Part shown: positions 30,303 through 35,828 of the stretch, piece after piece
How the letters are laid out: each line of letters begins with the position of its first letter
How positions within the stretch are numbered: the stretch's first letter is position 1
Source: a virus
Strand: one strand, 5' to 3'
Length of the DNA: 35,828 nt
IMG/VR virus record: IMGVR_UViG_3300045996_000342
Location: 1-35,828 of that record
Position numbers and translations under genes: made by a program
The notes under the pieces: model-generated
Databases searched by the model: none
The model's input: only the letters and a program-made list of their open reading frames with translations
What the model was told of the DNA's origin: nothing

Positions 30303-31280
30303 TCAAAGGCGAGCTGCGATTTGCTCGGCTGTCTCGCGGTAATAGACGAGAACCAGCATGTCCAGCTTGCGGTGGCGGCTGATTCGCTGCAACTCCTGGA
30401 CCGGCATCTTTCGCGCCATCAGGGTTAGCGCAGTCCCTCGGGCATCGTGGAATGTCGGCCCGTCCTCATGCTTGACACGCACTCCGCAGTGAATGGCCGC
30501 TTTGTGGAACAGGACGGACAGCTCGTTGGACTCGACTTGCCACGGGACAACCCCGTACCGATCCATCACGCGCCTAGCCTGGTAGGTCAGGGGGATCTCG
30601 ATTTCCTTGCCGACGCTGCCCCGTTTGGTCGTCTTGCTGTCAGTGATGGTGACGATGTTTCCCCGCCGCTTGGCTATCAGCACTTCCTTGGCCCGCATAG
30701 CGGTTCGTAGCGCGATGTGGAAGGCGATGCCGCATTGCTGCGTCTTCACGCCCTGCGAGCCTTGGCAGTACCGCAGAACGCGGCGAATCTGCCTCCAGTT
30801 CCAAACGACCGTCCGGGGCTCTTCCTCGTCGGGCCAGTCGATACCCTCCAGCGGGTTCGCCTGCATGTACTCCCAATCGAGCCGCGCTTTGCGGAACAGG
30901 TTGGACAGCAGGTTGGCCTCCCGGTTGACCGTGGACCCTGAAACGGTCGTCAGCCGGTGGTCCCGCCACTTGGCTACCGTCTTGCGGGTGATGTTCAGGA
31001 CGGGGGTGGACTCGCCAAAGTAGGCCACGAAGTAGCCCATGCGGCGGGTTTCCCAATCGGTTGCGGACTTCTTCTTGGGGGTGACTTCCCGCAAGTACCG
31101 TCCCGCAACCTGGCCGAAGGTGACGCCTCGCCCGGTCTTTTCCGCCTCAATCTCAGCTTCCCGCTGGATGCCCCAGCGCTGGGCGTCCCCCTTGCGGTCG
31201 AAGATTTGGGAGTCTCGGACCCCTAGTTTCTCCACCTCGCAGCGGAACTGTCCCTTGCCGTAGCTACGCACATACGCCAT
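30303..31280 (-). CDS. int: Tyrosine integrase
   Basis: The ATG at 31280 follows GGGAGGATG; longer in-frame starts have no support. The 325-residue protein has an N-terminal arm-binding-like part (MAYVRSYGKGQFRCEVEKLG), a core-binding SAM-like domain (about 53-140), and the catalytic domain. That domain has R196 (TAMRAKE), K219 (TTKRG), H278 and R281 (FHDARG), H303 (SRHRK) and Y313 or Y314 as nucleophile. The full catalytic set suggests an active recombinase for lysogeny. Repeats upstream (31289-31447) are candidate binding sites. Confidence 0.92.
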   Translation of the reverse strand: MAYVRSYGKGQFRCEVEKLGVRDSQIFDRKGDAQRWGIQREAEIEAEKTGRGVTFGQVAGRYLREVTPKKKSATDWETRRMGYFVAYFGESTPVLNITRKTVAKWRDHRLTTVSGSTVNREANLLSNLFRKARLDWEYMQANPLEGIDWPDEEEPRTVVWNWRQIRRVLRYCQGSQGVKTQQCGIAFHIALRTAMRAKEVLIAKRRGNIVTITDSKTTKRGSVGKEIEIPLTYQARRVMDRYGVVPWQVESNELSVLFHKAAIHCGVRVKHEDGPTFHDARGTALTLMARKMPVQELQRISRHRKLDMLVLVYYRETAEQIAARL

Positions 31281-31288
31281 CCCATCCT

Positions 31289-31326
31289 CCCGCATGATTG
31301 CGGGCATTTTGCGGGAAGTGTGCGGG
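31289..31326. repeat. TGCGGG array, left cluster (11-bp phased)
   Basis: TGCGGG occurs at 31299, 31310 and 31321, each exactly 11 bp apart, with an inverted CCCGCA at 31289. The sites share one helix face just upstream of the integrase start, as expected for cooperative protein binding. Confidence 0.75.
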
Positions 31327-31417
31327 CTTGCTGAGCTTTTGTGCCGGTGATCCCTAGGGAAAAGCAGGGATGGACAACAAAAGCGCACTAACGTGGTGCC
31401 GGAGAGAGGACCCATAC

Positions 31418-32683
31418 TTACCCCGCAACATCCCCGCAATCTGCGGGATTTTTGCGTGATTCCCCCTCGGGATGGAAGATGCCCCACGCAGCGCGGCGTC
31501 GCTTCATCAGTTCTTCATACCGGGCATAGGCGCTAGTTTTCGTCGGGCTGAAGTCCAGGTACTTGCACCAGTAGTCGTTCTTGAGAAGCGTCTTACACAC
31601 GCGCCGCCAGCTCGGAACCTTGCGGGCGTTTTCCAGCTTGATTGGAACCTCCTCCCCGTCAGGGATGCCATCGGGGTAGCCGCGCACCTTGTACCACTGG
31701 ATGTAATAGGCGATTTTGTTCTTGTAGTGCTCGCGGGTTTTCGGCGGCGTGCTGTCCAGAATTGACAGGGCAAAGGACTTCCACGTATGCCCCTCTGGCA
31801 GCTTGATCGTGTGATTACCCATCATCGAGCCGCGCACGTTGGCATAGAGCTTTCCGGTGTTCGCTCCGTTGGCTCGCAGGACCAGTTTTGCCCACACGGC
31901 GGGCTCGATCACTTGATACAGCCACATGCCCTTGCGCGACTCTTCCCCGAACGGCTCGCATATCCGCATTTGATGCAGCGTCATGCCTGCCTGGTGCATC
32001 CGGTCATACAGCTTGTTGTACGACTTGCCGGTTTTGCCGTGGTACGTCCAAATGTCCTCAGTGACCCAATCGTAGATCGGGTAGACGTTCCACACCTCGT
32101 CAACCACGTTGGTGGTGTACATCCGGCCTTCATAGGTCGGCTTGTCACGGGCGAGCGTACGAAAGCGGTTAAGACTTTCCTGGGCACGGATGCCGACAAA
32201 ACAGGCTGTCCGTTCGCCTTGCGCGTACCACTTACCAAACGCGGGGACGAACTCCTCAAACATGATCCCGTCATACCAAAACGGCAGCTTTGCCGGGTCA
32301 GTGATGCTGATTGGCTCAGGCTCGCGCACCCATAGATTGCGCTTGCTCTCGTCCCATGCCTGCCACTCCGGCTCATGGGCGGAACAAGCGTTCCATGTCT
32401 TGATCGGTACGGCGCACCAATAGGGCTCTACGCAGTCGGCGTACTCCTCGTACATCGCCCGTGCGAAGTCAATCGTGTGCGTAAACTGCGCTTCCCAATC
32501 GAGAAAGAACAGGCCAACCTTCCGCCCGCGCTTCCGAGCCTCGGTCAAGACTAGATGCGCCATCACCCCGGAGTCCTTTCCCGCGCTGAAGCTGCAATAG
32601 ATGCGCGGGAAATTGTCGAACGTCCACTCGATCCTCTCTTGAGCGGCGGTCAGAACATCAATGCCGAGCGAATACTTAGGCAT
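31418..32683 (-). CDS. IbrA-like PAPS-reductase family protein (DUF3440)
   Basis: The ATG at 32683, after GGGAAAAGG, gives 421 residues. The PP-loop SAGKDS (33-38, in CSFSAGKDSGVMAHLV) marks the adenylate-binding PAPS-reductase/ATP-PPase fold. Further family motifs are FLDWEAQFTHTIDF, CVEPYWCAVP and FVGIRAQESLNRFR. It resembles E. coli IbrA, which acts with IbrB in regulating eib genes; its chemistry is unknown. A ParB-like IbrB homolog lies one gene upstream. The C-terminal ~20 residues are encoded within the TGCGGG repeat cluster. Confidence 0.85.
   Translation of the reverse strand: MPKYSLGIDVLTAAQERIEWTFDNFPRIYCSFSAGKDSGVMAHLVLTEARKRGRKVGLFFLDWEAQFTHTIDFARAMYEEYADCVEPYWCAVPIKTWNACSAHEPEWQAWDESKRNLWVREPEPISITDPAKLPFWYDGIMFEEFVPAFGKWYAQGERTACFVGIRAQESLNRFRTLARDKPTYEGRMYTTNVVDEVWNVYPIYDWVTEDIWTYHGKTGKSYNKLYDRMHQAGMTLHQMRICEPFGEESRKGMWLYQVIEPAVWAKLVLRANGANTGKLYANVRGSMMGNHTIKLPEGHTWKSFALSILDSTPPKTREHYKNKIAYYIQWYKVRGYPDGIPDGEEVPIKLENARKVPSWRRVCKTLLKNDYWCKYLDFSPTKTSAYARYEELMKRRRAAWGIFHPEGESRKNPADCGDVAG
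31422..31447. repeat. TGCGGG array, right cluster (mirror of left)
   Basis: CCCGCA at 31422 and 31433 (11 bp apart), followed by TGCGGG at 31442, is the same layout as the left cluster read on the other strand. It lies within the last codons of the DUF3440 gene. Confidence 0.7.
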
Positions 32684-33056
32684 TTGCCTTTTCCCATTCG
32701 GCAATCACTTGGTCGGCAATGGCGTTTGCGCTAGCTTGCGCTTCTGGCGTCATGTAGAAATTCCAGGCGATGCGCGTTTCTTCTTCGGTCGCGCTCAGCG
32801 CGTAGCAGCATGCCGCTTGACCCATCCACGGGCGGCGTCCGTAAGGCTTGCTCAAATGCTGTTCGGCGCTGATCGGGTAAGCCTCCACTGCTTCCTCCAT
32901 TGCCGTCCGGCAACGGCCCGGATTGCTAAGCACCTTCGCGCATTCTTGGACCCTCAGCATATCGTTCCTTTGTTGATTCCACATACCATCGTTGACGCAC
33001 TCCCAAAGCCAGAAGGGATGCCAACGCTCGAATAGGTCATTCGTCCTCGCTAGCAT
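32676..33056 (-). CDS. Hypothetical protein between IbrB- and IbrA-like genes, 126 aa
   Basis: ATG 33056 or 33074 is possible; both overlap the IbrB-like stop. The ~126 residues are Trp-rich and helical: RTNDLFERWHPFWLWECVNDGMW, VQECAKVLSN, ACCYALSATEEETRIAWNFYMTPEAQASANAIADQVIAEWEKA. I do not recognise it. It overlaps the IbrA-like gene by eight bases, so the three should be translated together and may form a complex. Confidence 0.68.
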   Translation of the reverse strand: MLARTNDLFERWHPFWLWECVNDGMWNQQRNDMLRVQECAKVLSNPGRCRTAMEEAVEAYPISAEQHLSKPYGRRPWMGQAACCYALSATEEETRIAWNFYMTPEAQASANAIADQVIAEWEKANA

Positions 33057-33741
33057 CGGTTCCGCCCACTTCATCAAACGATGTCGCTTGCCACGCCTCA
33101 GAGAACGAACGGTCAGCGAACAACCCGGCCAGCCCCGTAACTTGCGTGAGGCGCAGCACCTCGTCCGGCTCCATGCCAAGCTCCGTTGCGATCTTTTCGT
33201 CGGACCAAAACCGGCGCTTGAGTTCGACAACGATGTCAGCCATCGACTCCACGCGATGCTCACCACGCGCCCGGTTGTGCCGGATGGTCGCGGCCATGCG
33301 GTCGCCCTTGTCTTGGCGCTCTCCGTTGATCGTGACGACAGGCAAATATCCATGTACCCGCTCGCGCACCTCGGGGACTTCCTTGCCTACCCGGTGCCGG
33401 TGGAAGCCGTCGACCACTTCCCGCACGTTATCCGTCCGCAACCAGGAAACAATGGGCTGGGTGTAGCCGTCCTCAGTGATTGAGTGGGCCAGCAGCTTCA
33501 TTTCAGGCGGCGCTACGCTGTTCGGGTTGTAGTCGTTTGCGGTTACAAGTTCCGCCTTTACCCAGCGCACACAGTCAACCGGCTCAGCCTTGAAAGGCGA
33601 GTGTTCGCGCAGGGCATCACGCAGCCGGTTGAGCGTCTCCACGCGGGTTTGTAGGTCCAAGTCCTCCAGGCGGGAGAACAGGGCGGCAGCGTCGGCAACG
33701 AGTTGATCGGCAATGGGCATACTCAGCATTTCAATTTGCAT
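33037..33741 (-). CDS. IbrB-like ParB/Srx-domain protein
   Basis: ATG 33741 behind GTGGGAGA gives 234 residues. The first ~50 are helical. A ParB-like nuclease/sulfiredoxin domain follows, with LLAHSITEDGYTQPIVSW, box VVDGFHRHRVG (109-119) and RHNRARGEH (154-162). A C-terminal HTH reads ADIVVELKRRFWSDEKIATELGMEPDEVLRL. IbrB partners IbrA in E. coli and prophages. It may use nucleotide or phosphoryl chemistry rather than partition. No parS site is evident. Its coupling to the DUF3440 gene supports the assignment. Confidence 0.83.
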   Translation of the reverse strand: MQIEMLSMPIADQLVADAAALFSRLEDLDLQTRVETLNRLRDALREHSPFKAEPVDCVRWVKAELVTANDYNPNSVAPPEMKLLAHSITEDGYTQPIVSWLRTDNVREVVDGFHRHRVGKEVPEVRERVHGYLPVVTINGERQDKGDRMAATIRHNRARGEHRVESMADIVVELKRRFWSDEKIATELGMEPDEVLRLTQVTGLAGLFADRSFSEAWQATSFDEVGGTDASEDE

Positions 33742-33940
33742 GAAATTCTCCCACGGCGAACGCCTCCACATCCCTACGCAGCCACCGCTGAAACTTACGG
33801 GTAGATCCAGGAGCAGGAGAGGGGAAGCCTTCCTGCTTGACAAGAACGTCTCTCGCGTAGTCGCGGGGTACTTTCCACAGAGCAGCGATGTCCTCGACAG
33901 ACATCATTTCTGCTCGCCAGATTTCGGATAGGTCACTCAC
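33731..33940 (-). CDS. Small helix-turn-helix protein (AlpA/excisionase-like), 69 aa
   Basis: GTG 33940 has AGGGG upstream; ATG 33907 or 33904 are alternatives. The core reads MSVEDIAALWKVPRDYARDVLVKQEGFPSP, then TRKFQRWLRRDVEAF, which is the MerR/AlpA-like HTH plus wing of phage excisionases and small regulators. It overlaps the IbrB-like start by eleven bases. It could be the excisionase for the integrase four genes away, or a regulator of the IbrAB-like cassette. Confidence 0.7.
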   Translation of the reverse strand: MSDLSEIWRAEMMSVEDIAALWKVPRDYARDVLVKQEGFPSPAPGSTRKFQRWLRRDVEAFAVGEFHAN

Positions 33941-33944
33941 TCCT

Positions 33945-34373
33945 CTACCCCTGAGAGTTAGGAACGGACAAGCCCACATGCCCGAAAGCCTGCTGTGCGT
34001 GCTCCGGCGTCATGGGTTGCGATGGGGAAGCGGCATCTACCATCGCCCGCCACATGGCGGCCAGTTCTTCCTCGGGTGCAGCACTGCGGTCGTGGCACGC
34101 CAGTCCAGCGTCAAGCATTGCGGTCGTCGGCTCGGGCGGGACCATCGCAAAACGTCTGTTGAGCTTGGCTAAGTTGTAGGCGGTGATGCGGTCGCGCACG
34201 GACTGATCCCACTCCGTCCAGATGCCGCGCAGCTTGAAGTCCTCACGGCAGCTATCGAGCAGTTGACAGATTTCCGGCAGCAGCGCGTCCAGCGGATGTG
34301 GGGGCACCGCCGGCACAACAGGCGGCGGCACCATTTCCGCCATAGGTACGTCGCGCATGTAGTGCTCGCTCAT
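33945..34373 (-). CDS. Hypothetical phage protein, 142 aa
   Basis: AAGGAGACGCC precedes the ATG. The protein has a Pro/Val-rich disordered start (VPPPVVPAVPPHPLD). A helical middle follows (LLPEICQLLDSCREDFKLRGIWTEWDQSVRDRITAYN), then FAMVPPEPTTAMLDAGL, and AAMWRAMVDAA near the end. The VPxEPTxAMLxAG...MWxAMxxA pattern is very common in small early phage proteins of proteobacteria, with no known function. The start overlaps the upstream stop (ATGA). Confidence 0.72.
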   Translation of the reverse strand: MSEHYMRDVPMAEMVPPPVVPAVPPHPLDALLPEICQLLDSCREDFKLRGIWTEWDQSVRDRITAYNLAKLNRRFAMVPPEPTTAMLDAGLACHDRSAAPEEELAAMWRAMVDAASPSQPMTPEHAQQAFGHVGLSVPNSQG

Positions 34374-34558
34374 GGCGTCTCCTTCTGTGCTTCATGGGTG
34401 ACTGGAGGCAGCAGCCGTGCGGATTGGTGGATCAGCGAAGCAAGCGCCGAGTCCCATGTGCCTAGCTCGCGGTGCGGGCTGTAGTTGCACGCTTCCTCGA
34501 TGTTGCGCAGCGCGTTCTCTGCGCGCCATAGCCGTTCGGCCAAGCTAGGTTCAGCCAC
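34370..34558 (-). CDS. Hypothetical protein, 62 aa
   Basis: GTG 34558 follows an excellent GGAGGTGA site located in the end of the preceding gene. The 62 residues are helical with an amphipathic core (SLAERLWRAENALRNIEEACNY, DSALASLIHQSARLL). Function unknown. It is coupled on both sides in the minus-strand early operon. Confidence 0.65.
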   Translation of the reverse strand: MAEPSLAERLWRAENALRNIEEACNYSPHRELGTWDSALASLIHQSARLLPPVTHEAQKETP

Positions 34559-34928
34559 GGCTCACCTCCATCACGCAGGCGGCGCGTTCGGGCGAATCGA
34601 GCGGCAGGTTCACGCCGTCCCGCAGGCCGCGTGCGTAGCCCGTCTCTTCCTCGCGGACAAGCTCAGTGGCGTGGCGCGACTGCATGCCCCACATGGCGCG
34701 GTGCAGTTCCGTGTCCTCTTGCCGGTAGGCGTCCAGCTCGCTCTCCAGCGCACGCAGGCGGCTCGCGTCGACGGTGCATGCCGGGTCGCTGTAGATGCGC
34801 GGGCCGAAGTGCTCGGCGGCTGCGTCGGCGGTGGTGAAAACCTCGTCGCAGTGAAAGCAGCGCCACGAAAGAGGCTCCGTCACGCGGGCGCAGTCCTTGC
34901 CCCCGCTCTCTGAGTTGGGAGAGGTCAC
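34551..34928 (-). CDS. Hypothetical protein with zinc-finger-like motif, 125 aa
   Basis: The GTG shares its first base with the last base of the Gp157-like stop codon and follows GGAGATTC. Near residue 23 a C2H2-like pattern occurs (WRCFHCDEVFTTADAAAEHFG), then ACTVDASRLRALESELDAYRQEDTELHRAMWGM, a helix. The DxACxxD...LR.LE..L pattern recurs in early phage proteins of this kind. It may bind zinc; function unknown. Confidence 0.68.
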   Translation of the reverse strand: MTSPNSESGGKDCARVTEPLSWRCFHCDEVFTTADAAAEHFGPRIYSDPACTVDASRLRALESELDAYRQEDTELHRAMWGMQSRHATELVREEETGYARGLRDGVNLPLDSPERAACVMEVSRG

Positions 34929-35428
34929 TATTGAATCTCCAGCCGTTGACCGCGAACGAGTCGCGCCCCTGGCACTTCATAGCCGTCCTTGAGCGCCTTG
35001 CTGATCAGCGTCTTGTCCGGCGTCGGAGGCGGCGGGGGCGGCTGCTTCATGTAGTCGGCAGGCACGCTCAGCGGCTCGTAAATCTCCACTGCCGGAGGAT
35101 TCGCCTTGATGGACAAGCAGAACTGCGGGCACTCGATCTTGCTGATCCCCGCCACTTGCATGCTCGTCATCAGGTAGCGCCGCAGACCCGCTGCGCGGTT
35201 CTCGATGGCCTTGCGCCGAGCTGCCATCTGCGCCTCGGCGTCCTTGATGCTACTGGCCGTGGCTTCCAGATCCCGGGCAAAGGCTGCGACATTGCGGGCC
35301 TTTGCTTCCAGTTCGCCAGGCAGCGATTCAAGCGTGTCCGCAATGGTCTGCTCGTCCAAGTCGAGGTCGGAGAGCTTGTCCACTGCTGCGCGGTACTCCG
35401 ACGCAATATCAAAAAGGCTGAGTTTCAC
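34928..35428 (-). CDS. Gp157-like early protein (Siphovirus Gp157 family)
   Basis: At 166 residues it has the family layout: LFDIASEYRAAVDKLSDLDLDEQTIADTLESL at the start, a long coiled coil (about 40-80), RAAGLRRYLMTSMQVAGISKIECPQFCLSIKANPPAVEI, and VPADYM...PDKTLISKALKDGYEVPGARL. Gp157 proteins are linked to phage resistance in Streptococcus thermophilus phages and lie near replication or ssDNA-binding genes, as here. The start overlaps the upstream stop (ATGA). Confidence 0.88.
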   Translation of the reverse strand: MKLSLFDIASEYRAAVDKLSDLDLDEQTIADTLESLPGELEAKARNVAAFARDLEATASSIKDAEAQMAARRKAIENRAAGLRRYLMTSMQVAGISKIECPQFCLSIKANPPAVEIYEPLSVPADYMKQPPPPPPTPDKTLISKALKDGYEVPGARLVRGQRLEIQ

Positions 35429-35625
35429 GATGCTTTCCTTTTGCTAAGACGCAGCGCCTCTACTCGCGGGCGCATGGAAACGCCCTGATAGCGCAACGAG
35501 TTGGTTACTGCCTTGGCGCTCACGCCGAAGTGCTGGGCGACTTGACGGCGGGACTTCCCCTCCTGGTACAGGCGAGCGGCTTCCCGCATCTGTGGCACCG
35601 TGAGGGCGAAATCACCGCAGGCCAT
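35425..35625 (-). CDS. Small helix-turn-helix protein, 66 aa
   Basis: ATG 35625, just after the ssb stop, is preferred to a TTG at 35655 inside ssb. The protein contains an HTH of the homeodomain or resolvase type (VPQMREAARLYQEGKSRRQVAQHFGVSAKAVTNSLRYQGV) and a basic C-terminus (RLSKRKAS). It probably binds DNA as an early regulator. Its stop overlaps the Gp157-like start. Confidence 0.7.
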   Translation of the reverse strand: MACGDFALTVPQMREAARLYQEGKSRRQVAQHFGVSAKAVTNSLRYQGVSMRPRVEALRLSKRKAS

Positions 35626-35626
35626 G

Positions 35627-35828
35627 TCAGAACGGCGGGTCTGAGAAGTCGTCAAACGACTTGCCGGGCTTGCCCGCTGCCGGGCGCGGGGCCGGAGCTG
35701 CGGCTTCCTTCTTGCCGCCCTGCAACGCTAGGTCGTTCACGCGGACATCCATGCTCTTGCGCTTCTGGCCGTCCTTGTCGGTCCACTCGCGCTCCGTCAC
35801 GCTGCCGCTGATGGTCACGGCCTGGCCC
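35627..35828 (-). CDS. ssb: Single-stranded DNA-binding protein, C-terminal part
   Basis: The frame is open to the window edge, so the N-terminal OB-fold lies mostly outside. Visible are the end of the OB-fold (VTISGSVTEREWTDKDGQKRKSMDVRVNDLALQG), a Pro/Ala/Lys linker, and the acidic tail DDFSDPPF. That tail corresponds to the protein-interaction tip (DDDIPF) of bacterial SSB. It belongs to the leftward early operon and should coat single-stranded DNA during phage replication and recombination. Confidence 0.85.
   Translation of the reverse strand, partial: GQAVTISGSVTEREWTDKDGQKRKSMDVRVNDLALQGGKKEAAAPAPRPAAGKPGKSFDDFSDPPF

Larger units (their letters stand above)
31281..31450. other. Candidate attP / recombination regulatory region
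   Basis: Two mirrored TGCGGG clusters flank a ~95-bp centre. The centre contains GCTTTTGT (31335-31342) with its complement ACAAAAGC (31377-31384), the palindrome TCCCTAGGGA (31351-31360), ATCCCT/AGGGAT (31350-31371) and a direct GTGCCGG repeat (31341, 31396). Arm-type sites around a core next to int would be an attP; an int or operon operator is the alternative. It also contains the int promoter space and overlaps the end of the DUF3440 gene. Confidence 0.45.

Noticed and set aside
31289-31447. CRISPR-like or iteron-like array
   Set aside because: The repeat is only six bases, phased at 11 bp and inverted between clusters; there are no spacers of CRISPR size. A plasmid iteron reading has no Rep gene to support it.
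33037-33741. ParB of a plasmid-prophage partition system
   Set aside because: No ParA gene or parS-like palindrome cluster is present nearby, and the gene is coupled to a DUF3440 gene, which fits IbrB better.

Overview
The window is most of a temperate, tailed-phage genome from a high-GC Gram-negative host. The Rz/Rz1 spanin pair and the lambda-type ninB/ninG genes point to a proteobacterial phage, probably gamma- or beta-; no host gene is visible, so the genus cannot be named. The virion gene set suggests a short-tailed (podovirus) particle: a large portal with a glutamine-rich coiled-coil tail, an SU10-like major capsid protein, an adaptor, a nozzle-like protein and three large Gly/Ala/Gln-rich ejection-type proteins. 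I see no tail tape measure, tail tube or sheath.

Layout. (1) 1-5222, plus strand: the end of the early operon. It holds the tail of a replication protein, a DnaC-like helicase loader, several tiny genes, NinB, NinG, an HNH protein, and a candidate late regulator at 4592-5002. Most genes are coupled by ATGA, GTGA or TGATG overlaps. (2) 5223-6128: a small cluster behind a 20-bp perfect palindrome that looks like an operator. (3) 6129-6504: a non-coding leader with a terminator at each end, directly before the late genes; it resembles an antitermination-controlled late leader. (4) 6505-23680: late operon: LamG/SGNH-esterase protein, terS, terL, portal, scaffold, capsid, head-tail genes and ejection proteins. 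(5) 23858-26492: lysis cassette of holin candidates, endolysin and spanins, interrupted by an HNH gene on the other strand. (6) 26546-29279: moron-like genes: exported protein, HslV-like Ntn hydrolase, HTH-metallophosphoesterase, small membrane protein, HNH protein with a structured leader. (7) 29283-35828, minus strand: small genes, tyrosine integrase, a repeat-rich candidate attP, an IbrA/IbrB-like pair with neighbours, and early genes ending in Gp157-like and SSB proteins.

Early genes run leftward at the right edge and rightward at the left edge. The repressor/cro region therefore probably lies just outside the window, between its two ends on a circular or circularly permuted genome. Late genes and integrase are contiguous without a bacterial junction, so this looks like the unintegrated arrangement of the phage genome rather than a prophage cut at attL/attR.

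The most notable observations are: an HNH gene that appears to have displaced and replaced the 3' end of the endolysin gene, leaving a 26-codon remnant still overlapping Rz; mirrored arrays of TGCGGG spaced exactly 11 bp apart around the region upstream of int; the IbrA/IbrB-like cassette beside them; the late-leader architecture; and several small genes that are easily missed (for example 1102-1230, 4405-4551, 23634-23756, 28409-28567, 29696-29869).
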